Assembly (NCBI GenBank): GCA_938004815.1
Contig: CALKVR010000937.1
Location: 1-5,779, forward strand
Origin: an uncultured Polyangiaceae bacterium
GTDB taxonomy: Bacteria > Myxococcota_A > Polyangia > Polyangiales > Polyangiaceae
Reading direction: 5' to 3'
DNA: 5,779 nt
The translations under genes were made by a program, and so were the position numbers. How positions within the stretch are numbered: position 1 is the stretch's first letter; each line of letters begins with the position of its first letter. Under the pieces are notes generated by a model. The model had not been told where the DNA came from. It was given only the letters and a program-made list of their open reading frames with translations, and ran no database searches. Shown here piece by piece: positions 1 through 5,741 of the stretch.

Positions 1-923
1 CCCCTGAACCGGCCCTCCTTCTGGAGGACGGCGAGGTTTCGGTGGGTGGCGCACACGACGCGGACGTCGACACGCTCGGGGCCGGTCGAGCCGACGGGGA
101 TGATCTCTTTGGATTGGAGGACGCGCAGCAGCTTCGTCTGCGCCTCGAGCGGCATGTCGCCGATCTCGTCGAGGAAGAGCGTGCCCCCGTCGGCGGCGCG
201 CACGATGCCGACCTTGTCGCGCTCGGCGCCCGAGAACGCGCCGCGCTTGTAGCCGAAGAGCTCGCTCTCGAGGAGCGAGCCGGGGATGGCCGCGCAGTTG
301 ACGGCCTGGAAGGAGCCCTTGCGGCCGCTCGCGGCGTGGAGCTCACGCGCGAAGAGCTCTTTGCCCGTCCCGCTCTCTCCGAGGACGACGACCGAGATCT
401 CGCTCTTGGCCACGCGGTGGAGGGCGCGGAGCAGGGTGCGGATCTGGTGCCCGCCCACGATGCCGGTGATGCTCTTGAGACCGCCGACGCCGCCCGCTTG
501 ATCGAGCGAGGCGCCGTCGATGCGGACCTTCGCGAAGCTCTCGGCGCCGCCGGCGACGAACTTGAAGATCGCGTCGCCGACCCGGATCTCGTGCAGATCT
601 TCCAGGACGAGCTCGGAGACGAACTGGCCATCGACGAGGGTGCCGTTGCGGCTGCCGAGGTCACGGATGACCCACACCCCACCCTCGAAGAGGATGCGCG
701 CGTGCTGGCGCGACACCGCGCCCTCGGGCACGCAGATCCCGCAGGCCGGGTCGCGCCCGATCGTCAGCTCGCGCTCGCTGAGCAAGTACGCGGGCGAGAA
801 GCGCGGCCAGTCGGGCGCGTAGAGCAGCACGAGGCCCGCGCGCGTACCCCGGGGGTTGTCCGGCGACGCCTGGGCGCCGTACTGCTGCATCGCCGCAGTG
901 GTCCTGGGCTGGCGGCTCGACAT
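1..923 (-). CDS. FHA-domain sigma-54-dependent transcriptional activator (3' end cut by window)
   Basis: A bacterial enhancer-binding protein that would use ATP hydrolysis to open sigma-54 promoters. 307 codons are visible from ATG at 923; the C-terminus lies beyond position 1. Residues about 45-125 form an FHA domain, which binds phosphothreonine: GRD at 56-58, SRQH at 71-74 and SRNG at 91-94 are the conserved loop residues. The AAA+ domain follows: Walker A GESGTGKE at 182-189, the sigma-54 contact loop at 228-233 read as GAFSGA instead of the commoner GAFTGA, and Walker B LFLDEIGDM with DE at 252-253. The visible part ends at VRVVCATHRN...EGRFR, so sensor II and any Fis-type HTH are missing. 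AAAGAG lies 5 bases before the ATG. The FHA domain sits where many activators carry a receiver, so control probably comes from Ser/Thr kinases rather than a histidine kinase (inference). It is divergent from the nitrilase gene. Family is very sure; target genes are unknown. Confidence 0.95.
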   Translation of the reverse strand, partial: MSSRQPRTTAAMQQYGAQASPDNPRGTRAGLVLLYAPDWPRFSPAYLLSERELTIGRDPACGICVPEGAVSRQHARILFEGGVWVIRDLGSRNGTLVDGQFVSELVLEDLHEIRVGDAIFKFVAGGAESFAKVRIDGASLDQAGGVGGLKSITGIVGGHQIRTLLRALHRVAKSEISVVVLGESGTGKELFARELHAASGRKGSFQAVNCAAIPGSLLESELFGYKRGAFSGAERDKVGIVRAADGGTLFLDEIGDMPLEAQTKLLRVLQSKEIIPVGSTGPERVDVRVVCATHRNLAVLQKEGRFR

Positions 924-940
924 CGCGACTCTTTCGTGTC

Positions 941-954
941 GTCTCTGTGGAGAC
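941..954. repeat. short perfect inverted repeat in front of the FHA activator
   Basis: GTCTC (941-945), TGTG spacer, GAGAC (950-954): a 5-bp perfect inverted repeat 18 bases upstream of the activator ATG. It covers the position where transcription from the candidate promoter at 960-989 would start. It could be an operator for autoregulation or simply a small hairpin in the mRNA leader. Five base pairs is short enough to arise by chance. Confidence 0.35.
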
Positions 955-959
955 ACCAC

Positions 960-989
960 ACAATAGGCAAACGTGTTGGTCGAGAGCAA
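960..989 (-). promoter_or_regulatory. candidate sigma-70-type promoter for the FHA activator
   Basis: On the minus strand TTGCTC (plus positions 984-989) is followed after 18 bases by TATTGT (960-965). These match the -35 and -10 consensus at 3 and 4 of 6 positions. The site lies in an A+T-richer patch (about 956-975) inside otherwise very GC-rich DNA. It would start transcription near 953, giving a leader of about 30 bases. The match is modest and myxobacterial promoters often deviate from consensus, so this is a suggestion only. Confidence 0.3.
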
Positions 990-1147
990 GCCGGGGTTGG
1001 GGCCCCGGCGCGCAGCGCGAAAGCGTCGTGGCCGGGGTGAGGTCGCGAAGCGACCGAGGGGCGCGGCCACTGGCTGGGAGGCTCCGCGGGGCTAGGCGAA
1101 GGCGGGCCCTCGGTCGGGCGAGGCAAGCGCAGAAAGCGCGAAGCGCC
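990..1147. repeat. cluster of GC-rich hairpins in the divergent intergenic region / nitrilase leader
   Basis: Several perfect inverted repeats follow one another without coding character. GCCGGGG (990-996) pairs with CCCCGGC (1003-1009), and a second GCCGGGG copy at 1031-1037 could pair with the same arm instead. GGTCGC (1041-1046) pairs with GCGACC (1050-1055) around a GAA loop. CCTCG (1108-1112) pairs with CGAGG (1119-1123). GCGC (1127-1130) pairs with GCGC (1136-1139) and is followed by GAAGCGCC. The reading frame of the nitrilase happens to stay open through this stretch, but its translation is Arg/Ala/Gly-rich and matches no domain. It may be a structured 5' leader or a dispersed intergenic repeat. 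High GC makes some pairing inevitable. Confidence 0.45.
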
Positions 1148-1165
1148 GAATTGAAGCCAGGTACC

Positions 1166-2026
1166 ATGCTCGTCGTGAGCGTTGCGTCGCCGGATGGAGC
1201 CCTGGTCGAGGTCGCCGTGGTCCAGCTCGAGAGCCAGGATGCTCCCCAAGAAAACATGGAGCGCGTGTCGGAGCTGGTCGCACGGGCCCGGCGCCTCGGC
1301 GCGAAGATCGCGCTTTTGCCCGAGAACTTCGCGTTCATGGGGCCCGAAGAGGACCGCCGAGCGCTGGCCGAGCGAATCGGGCCCGGCGGCGACGACGGCC
1401 CCATCGTCCGCGCGCTCCGCGAGATCGCGCGCCGCGAGCAGATGTTCTTGGTCGCAGGCGGCATGCCCGAGGCGAGCGGCGATCCCGGTCGACCGTTCAA
1501 CACGAGCGCCGCGTTCGGGCCCGACGGCTCGCTGCTCGGCGTCTACCGCAAGGTGCACCTCTTCGACGTCGACGTGGGCGACGGGCACGCGTACCGCGAG
1601 TCGGCATCGACGACGCCGGGTGATCGTGCGGTAACGGTCGATCTCGCCGGTCTGCCTACCGGTCTGTCGGTTTGCTACGACCTCCGCTTCGGCCCGCTCT
1701 ACCGGGCGCTCGTCGACCGCGGAGCCGAGGCGCTGACCGTCCCCGCTGCGTTCACGCTCATGACGGGCAAAGACCACTGGCACGTGCTCTTGCGGGCGCG
1801 CGCCATCGAGTGCCAGAGCTGGGTCATCGCCGCCGCGCAGTGCGGGAGCCACCCGCGCGGGCGAAAGACCTTCGGCAAATCGTGCGTCATCGATCCCTGG
1901 GGCGACGTCGTGGCGCAGGTCTCGGACGGCCCGGGGGTCGCCGTCGCGCGCGTGGACCGCGCGCGCGTGGCCAAGGTCCGCGCGAGCTTGCCGAGCTTGA
2001 CGCACCGCCGCACGTTCGAGACGTGA
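1166..2026 (+). CDS. nit1: Nitrilase-superfamily hydrolase, Nit1 / deaminated glutathione amidase type
   Basis: A 286-residue C-N hydrolase. The family member it most resembles hydrolyses deaminated glutathione, a side product of transaminases acting on glutathione, to 2-oxoglutarate and Cys-Gly; it is a cytosolic metabolite-repair enzyme. The catalytic residues are all present: Glu53 in LLPENFAFMG, Lys129 in YRKVHLFD, Cys170 in SVCYDLRF, and the second conserved Glu145, 16 residues after the lysine. The block around 190-220 (VPAAFTLMTGKDHWHVLLRA, then IECQSWVIAAAQCG) is characteristic of the Nit1 branch, as is the C-terminal DPWGDVVA...THRR. No signal peptide is seen. ATG 1166 is chosen because family homology begins just after it. 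The open frame continues upstream to an ATG at 947, but that extension is hairpin-rich and Arg-rich. No strong Shine-Dalgarno is visible. No Fhit domain is fused. Substrate is inferred by resemblance; another omega-amidase-like activity is possible. Confidence 0.93.
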   Translation: MLVVSVASPDGALVEVAVVQLESQDAPQENMERVSELVARARRLGAKIALLPENFAFMGPEEDRRALAERIGPGGDDGPIVRALREIARREQMFLVAGGMPEASGDPGRPFNTSAAFGPDGSLLGVYRKVHLFDVDVGDGHAYRESASTTPGDRAVTVDLAGLPTGLSVCYDLRFGPLYRALVDRGAEALTVPAAFTLMTGKDHWHVLLRARAIECQSWVIAAAQCGSHPRGRKTFGKSCVIDPWGDVVAQVSDGPGVAVARVDRARVAKVRASLPSLTHRRTFET

Positions 2027-2028
2027 CT

Positions 2029-2052
2029 CCCCCCTCACGCACGTGAGGGGGG
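2029..2052 (+). terminator. perfect hairpin just after the nitrilase stop codon
   Basis: CCCCCCTCACG (2029-2039) and CGTGAGGGGGG (2042-2052) are perfectly complementary over 11 bp. Realistically this is a 10-bp stem with a 4-base loop. It starts 3 bases after the TGA at 2024-2026. There is no T tract directly behind it (the next bases are CCCGGGGGG), so it is not a textbook intrinsic terminator. It may stabilise the mRNA end or terminate with help. The stem is symmetrical, so it could act on either strand, but no minus-strand gene ends here. Confidence 0.65.
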
Positions 2053-2078
2053 CCCGGGGGGTGAAACAGCGGCCACAT

Positions 2079-2109
2079 GGCTTCTGGCTGTTGGAAGCCG
2101 GTGACTTTT
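2079..2109 (+). other. weak hairpin followed by a T5 tract, upstream of the hypothetical gene
   Basis: GGCTTC (2079-2084) pairs with GAAGCC (2094-2099) around a 9-base loop, and TTTTT follows at 2105-2109. The stem is short and the spacer to the T run is five bases, so it is a poor intrinsic terminator. It could still be a second stop for the nitrilase transcript. AGCCGG (2096-2101) can alternatively pair with CCGGCT (2130-2135), just before the ATG at 2143. No clear promoter was recognised in 2053-2142. Confidence 0.25.
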
Positions 2110-2142
2110 TCGAGACGTTGGTGGATTCTCCGGCTCCACACC

Positions 2143-2793
2143 ATGCCCCGCCCGAGCCCCAAGGCGATCCTCAACGCTGCCACGGACTATCTCAAGACCC
2201 ACCCCGAGGAGATCGTCCGCGCGCTGCGAGGAGCGCTCGGCCTGCGCTTCGGCGTTCCGCTCGACGCGCTCCGCTACCTCGCGCGCGAGCTCACGGGCGG
2301 CAAAAAGCTGCCGCGTGACATCGAGCTCGACAGCGCCCCGCCGGGGCTCCGCATCGCCATGACGGTGGAGGGCGCCGGCTCGACGCTGCGGGTGTCGCAG
2401 ATCGTCTACATCGAAGAGGTGAGCGTCGGCGTCGACGAGGTGCGAATCGCCCTCCGCGTCGCCGAGCTCTCCCTCAAGATCCTCGAGAACTTCCAGACCC
2501 CGGTGGCGGCGCTGGTCCAATCCGGCGCGCTCGATCTCTCGAAGCCGGGCAACCTCATCGCGTTCATCCCCAAACGCCCGCCGATGATCGTCGACGCCAA
2601 GGACGACCGCATCGTCCTCGATCTGATGAAGGTGCCGAAGCTGGCCGAGAACCCGAAGTTCAAGAGGGCCCTCGCGGTGGCTACCCCAGTGCTCGGGGTT
2701 CGCGGCATCCGGAGCAAGGACGACCACCTGGACGTCTACTTCAAGGCGTCGCTCTCTGGTTTGCCGGTCGCGCTGTCGGCCGCCCGCGGGTAA
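2143..2793 (+). CDS. Conserved-looking hypothetical protein, kinase operon partner
   Basis: I do not recognise a named family for this 216-residue protein. The N-terminal 55 residues look helical (ILNAATDYLKTHPEEIVRAL, then DALRYLARELTGG). The rest alternates hydrophobic and polar residues as beta strands do: LRIAMTVEG near 69, LRVSQIVYIEEVSV near 82-95, EVRIALRVAELSLKI near 99-113, DDRIVLDLMKV near 154-164, and LDVYFKASL near 196-204. A Leu/Lys/Pro-rich middle (SGALDLSKPGNLIAFIPKRP, 127-146) is the most distinctive segment. No signal peptide, transmembrane helix or catalytic motif is evident. A lipid-binding, beta-rich fold is conceivable but only a guess. The start at 2143 is chosen because the in-frame extension back to ATG 2077 (rich in Trp/Arg) overlaps the hairpin at 2079-2099; neither start has a good Shine-Dalgarno. 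The TAA at 2791-2793 lies 12 bases before the kinase ATG, so the two are probably co-transcribed and functionally linked. Confidence 0.8.
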   Translation: MPRPSPKAILNAATDYLKTHPEEIVRALRGALGLRFGVPLDALRYLARELTGGKKLPRDIELDSAPPGLRIAMTVEGAGSTLRVSQIVYIEEVSVGVDEVRIALRVAELSLKILENFQTPVAALVQSGALDLSKPGNLIAFIPKRPPMIVDAKDDRIVLDLMKVPKLAENPKFKRALAVATPVLGVRGIRSKDDHLDVYFKASLSGLPVALSAARG

Positions 2794-2805
2794 GATCCGC
2801 CGGGC

Positions 2806-5196
2806 ATGCACCGCTCCGATCCCCCGGCGGCGGCATTCGTTCGCGGCCCGGACGGGCGACGCATGGACGGTTTGCTCTCCAAGCTGGTGCCCCCGCCGCC
2901 GCTCGAGTTCGAGCTCTTGGCGGAGATCGCGACCGGGCCGACCGCGCGGGTCGAGCTCTGCCGGGTGCGTGAGCCCGAGTCGCTCCGCGGCCAGTTCTTG
3001 GCCGTGAAGCGCTTGCATCCCCACATCGCAGAAGACCCGCAGTTCGCGAGCATGTTCATCGACGAGGTCTGGATGACGGCCGCGCTCATGCATCCGAACG
3101 TCGTGCGGGTAGCGGGGTGGGGGACCGACGCCGACGGCACCTACCTCGCGGTCGAGCTGGTGCAGGGCGTCTCGCTCGCGCGCCTGATGAAGACCGTGTT
3201 CGAGACCCGCGAGGCGTTCACCGAACGCATGGTCGTACACCTCGGCAGCGAGATCTGCGCGGGCTTGGCCGCGGCCCACGGGCTGCGTGGGCCTGATGGC
3301 GAGCCTCTCGCGCTCGTGCACCGCGACCTCACCCCCGGCAACGTGCTGCTCGGCTTCGACGGTCAGGTGAAGATCGCCGACTTCGGTCTCGCCAAGGCCA
3401 AGCAGCGCGTCACCAAGACCCTCACGGGGCTGCTCAAGGGCCACCCGCAGTACATGGCGCCCGAGCAAGGCCGCGACGGCCACATCGACAGCCGCGCCGA
3501 TCTGTTCTCGCTGGGCGTGCTCCTGTTCGAGCTCTTCACCGGCCAGCATCCATGGAGCGGAAAGAACGAGCTCGAGGTTTTTCGCATCATGGCGAACGAG
3601 GCGCCCGCCGACATCCTCGCTCTCCGCCCCAAGATCGATCGCGAGCTCGCCGCGGTGGTGAGCCGGCTGCTCGAGCGCGATCCGGCGCGGCGGTTCCAGA
3701 CGGCCGACGAGGTCCGCGTGCGCCTGCTCGCGTGGCTCGACACGCACGGCTACAAGAACGACAACGCAGACAGCGTGGCGCGTTTCGTGCGGCGGAACGC
3801 GATGCGCCAGATGCGCTGGTTCGAGCGCGCCATCGGCGGCGAGCTGAAGGCGGAGGCCGAGCGCGCCAAGGCCCGCATCGCCCCGGCCTCCAAGCGCTCG
3901 CCGTCGCGCGAGCCGGGGCCCACCGGTCGCACCGCCGCCGTCTCGTCGCGCCGCCGCAGGCGGATCGACGATCCGACCGAGACCGACCGCGCCGTGCACG
4001 AGCTGGCTCGGACGACCCGCCCGGAGACCAACCGCCTCGCCGCCACGACGCCGGACGGCGCGCCCGCGCTCGAGGACCCGACGAGCGGCGAGTGGTCCGA
4101 GGAGGTGCCGACGGTCGTGAAGCCGACCGCGCCGCTCCAGATGAGCCCGTACGCCCGCCCGCCCGCGGCCGCCTCGTTGACGGCGGGCACGCCCACCGAT
4201 CCCCCCCTCACCGACGAGGATAGTGATCAGCGCGCGACCGCGGTGAAGCCGAAGCTCCCGGCGACGGCGGCGCTCCTCCGCAAGCTGCCGCCGCCGCGCG
4301 TCGCGACGCTCCCCGGGCGAAACGCCGGCGAGGCCGAGGACGCCCTCCCGACACGGCCGATGCCCGCTTCCCCGGCGATGTCGGCGCCGCCGAGCCAGGA
4401 CACGCTCCTCGATCTCCCGCGCGCGCCCTCGGACAGCGCCATCACCGATATCGAGTCCGAGGAGGTGCCGACCGAGCCGCTGCGCCACGCGCGGGCATCG
4501 GCGCTGGGCTTCGCCGACGCCGCGCTCGATCCGGAGATCGCGCTCGAAGCCGACCGCCTCGCGACCGACGCCGAGCGCCTCCGCGCCGAGGCCGATCGCG
4601 CGGCCAAGCTCGCGGCCCAGCGTGCGGTCGTCGCCCAGCTCGCGGTCGAGGCGGCGAACCTGGTGCGGGAGGCCGCGCACGTCGCCAAGGTCTCTGGGCG
4701 CGTGCAGGCCGAGAAGCTGCTGCGAGAGGCGGCCCGCCTCGAAGCGTCGTACCGGCGTGGGGAGGCGCAGTTCATCGCCGAGGCCGGGCTCGATGCGCAC
4801 GCCTTCGCGCCCGACGCCGACGGCCGCGGCCGGTTGTCGGCGCCGCCCCTGCCGCCAGAGGCGATCGTGAGCGCCCTCACACCGCAGGCTTTCCCATCTG
4901 TTCCACCGCCTCCGCCCAACCCGTTCGGGGTTCCCCGGATCAGCGCGCCGCCGCCCGAGCCGCTCATGGGGATGGGGCCTCCCGTGCCGGGCGGGCCCAT
5001 GGTCCGATCGCTGTCAGACGCGCCGCCGCGCCCCCACAACCTGGCGAGCGCACCGCCGCCGCCTCGCACCTTTCTCGACGAGCTCCGGCTCCTCCTCTCG
5101 GGTGACGTCTTCGGGGTTCCGGTGCCGGTCGCTCTCGGCGTCGCCTTCGGCGTCGCCCTCGCGCTCGTGGTGCTCGTGGCCCTGGTCGTGGGCTGA
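2806..5196 (+). CDS. Hanks-type Ser/Thr protein kinase with coiled coil and C-terminal membrane anchor
   Basis: A 796-residue kinase that would phosphorylate Ser/Thr on protein partners. The kinase domain spans about 35-310. It has a Gly-rich loop IATGPTARV (41-49) with Ala42 in place of the first glycine, Lys68 in AVKRL, Glu87, catalytic HRD 172-174 with Asn179 (HRDLTPGN), DFG 192-194, activation-loop Thr203/205/207, APE 218-220, and DLFSLG from Asp232. All catalytic residues are present, so it should be active. Residues 311-355 continue the helical tail seen in myxobacterial kinases. Residues 356-570 are a low-complexity Pro/Ala/Thr-rich linker with SEEVPT repeated at 431-436 and 551-556. 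Residues 573-660 are Ala/Glu/Arg-rich and likely coiled coil. Residues 675-755 are Pro-rich. A hydrophobic helix at about 773-795 ends the protein, so the kinase would sit on the inner membrane facing the cytoplasm with no sensor outside. ATG 2806 follows the upstream gene by 12 bases with no clear Shine-Dalgarno; ATG 2863 (Met20) is an alternative that keeps the whole domain. Confidence 0.95.
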   Translation: MHRSDPPAAAFVRGPDGRRMDGLLSKLVPPPPLEFELLAEIATGPTARVELCRVREPESLRGQFLAVKRLHPHIAEDPQFASMFIDEVWMTAALMHPNVVRVAGWGTDADGTYLAVELVQGVSLARLMKTVFETREAFTERMVVHLGSEICAGLAAAHGLRGPDGEPLALVHRDLTPGNVLLGFDGQVKIADFGLAKAKQRVTKTLTGLLKGHPQYMAPEQGRDGHIDSRADLFSLGVLLFELFTGQHPWSGKNELEVFRIMANEAPADILALRPKIDRELAAVVSRLLERDPARRFQTADEVRVRLLAWLDTHGYKNDNADSVARFVRRNAMRQMRWFERAIGGELKAEAERAKARIAPASKRSPSREPGPTGRTAAVSSRRRRRIDDPTETDRAVHELARTTRPETNRLAATTPDGAPALEDPTSGEWSEEVPTVVKPTAPLQMSPYARPPAAASLTAGTPTDPPLTDEDSDQRATAVKPKLPATAALLRKLPPPRVATLPGRNAGEAEDALPTRPMPASPAMSAPPSQDTLLDLPRAPSDSAITDIESEEVPTEPLRHARASALGFADAALDPEIALEADRLATDAERLRAEADRAAKLAAQRAVVAQLAVEAANLVREAAHVAKVSGRVQAEKLLREAARLEASYRRGEAQFIAEAGLDAHAFAPDADGRGRLSAPPLPPEAIVSALTPQAFPSVPPPPPNPFGVPRISAPPPEPLMGMGPPVPGGPMVRSLSDAPPRPHNLASAPPPPRTFLDELRLLLSGDVFGVPVPVALGVAFGVALALVVLVALVVG
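4095..4472 (+). repeat. 18-bp direct repeat inside the kinase linker (SEEVPT motif)
   Basis: The same 18 bases, gtccgaggaggtgccgac, occur at 4095-4112 and 4455-4472, exactly 360 bases (120 codons) apart and in the same frame. They encode SEEVPT in both places. The coordinates given span both copies and the unique sequence between them. The flanking residues differ (VVKPTAPLQ after the first, EPLRHARA after the second), so this is a repeated short linear motif rather than a duplicated domain. Confidence 0.7.
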
Positions 5197-5204
5197 CTCG
5201 TCGC

Positions 5205-5233
5205 TTGATCAAACTACGCGCGGCCCGTACCGT
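5205..5233 (+). promoter_or_regulatory. candidate promoter for the TPR gene
   Basis: TTGATC (5205-5210) and TACCGT (5228-5233) are separated by 17 bases, matching 4 of 6 and 3 of 6 consensus positions. They lie in the 63-base gap between the kinase stop and the TPR gene, in a slightly A+T-richer patch. TTGATCAA (5205-5212) is also palindromic. Read-through from the kinase operon is equally possible because no terminator is visible in the gap. Confidence 0.25.
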
Positions 5234-5259
5234 GCCGAGACCGCACGAGGGACGACACC

Positions 5260-5741
5260 ATGAGCGACGAAGTTGAGTGGGTCCTCATCAATCTCGACGA
5301 GAAGATGGCCAAGCGCCAGGGCATGCCGGCGCAAATCCCCGTCCCCAAGGACAAGTTCGAGAGCCTGGCCGACAAGGGCCTCATGGCCAAGGAGGTCCGC
5401 GGCTGGTGCAGCGACTTCCTCAACAACTCGGAGATCGGCAAGAACTCGGCCTGGCGCAAGAAGAACCAGAAGATGGTCGTCGCCATGGAGTCGTTCCTCG
5501 ACACCGGGCCCATGTGGGACAAGGCGCAAAAGGCGTTCGCCGAGAACGACTTCGAAAAGGCGATCAGCACGCTGAAGAAGATCGTCGTCCAGGCCGACGG
5601 CGACCACGCCGCGCGGCTCAACCTGGCCAGCGCCTACGCGAACACGCAGCAGTACGATCAGGCACAAAAGCTCTTCAAGCAGATCCGCGAGACGTACGAG
5701 GGCGACGCCGAGTTCCACGTCGCAGTGGGGCACGTGTACCT
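5260..5741 (+). CDS. TPR-repeat protein, cut off by adapter at the contig end
   Basis: 160 codons of genuine sequence are visible (to Tyr160, codon 5737-5739) plus two bases, and then library adapter takes over, so the C-terminus is unknown. Start ATG 5260 is well supported: GAGGGA at 5247-5252 is a good Shine-Dalgarno 7 bases upstream. Residues 1-80 are polar and Lys-rich (VPKDKFESLADKG, VRGWCSDFLNN, KNSAWRKKNQK) and match no domain I recognise. Residues 86-118 (AQKAFAENDFEKAISTLKKI) and 119-152 (LNLASAYANTQQYDQAQKLF) are two tetratricopeptide repeats, and a third starts at about 153. TPR arrays are protein-interaction scaffolds. No signal peptide is seen, so it is probably cytoplasmic. It follows the kinase by 63 bases on the same strand and could be its partner, but it may have its own promoter. 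The residues an automatic caller would append after Tyr160 (CLLYTSDAADEE) are adapter translation and not protein. Confidence 0.85.

Noticed and set aside
42..1040. Plus-strand 332-codon frame opposite the FHA activator
   Set aside because: The minus strand encodes clear FHA and AAA+ motifs there. The plus-strand product is Ala/Asp/Arg-rich with no recognisable domain.
947..1165. N-terminal extension of the nitrilase back to ATG 947
   Set aside because: The extra 73 residues are Arg-rich, cover the hairpin cluster and have no counterpart in the family, whose homology begins right after Met at 1166.
1942..1972. Repeated cgcgcgcgtgg units near the end of the nitrilase gene
   Set aside because: They encode ordinary residues (VARVDRARVAK) in a conserved C-terminal region, so this is codon bias rather than a functional repeat.
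661..2038. Minus-strand frames across the nitrilase gene and the divergent region
   Set aside because: They lie opposite the nitrilase with its intact catalytic residues, or run past the real activator start at 923 in other frames, and the translation is low-complexity.
2078..2094. Possible sigma-54 promoter beginning TGGC
   Set aside because: The GG element is present but the GC element at the required -12 spacing is missing.
2077..2142. Earlier ATG at 2077 for the hypothetical protein
   Set aside because: The 22 added residues are Trp/Arg-rich, overlap a hairpin and lack a Shine-Dalgarno. It is not excluded, only less likely than 2143.
2035..4800. Very long open frame on the minus strand (921 codons) across the hypothetical gene and kinase
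   Set aside because: It is the antisense shadow of two well-supported plus-strand genes. Its translation is Arg/Gly/Leu/His-rich with no domain, as expected from high GC at third positions.
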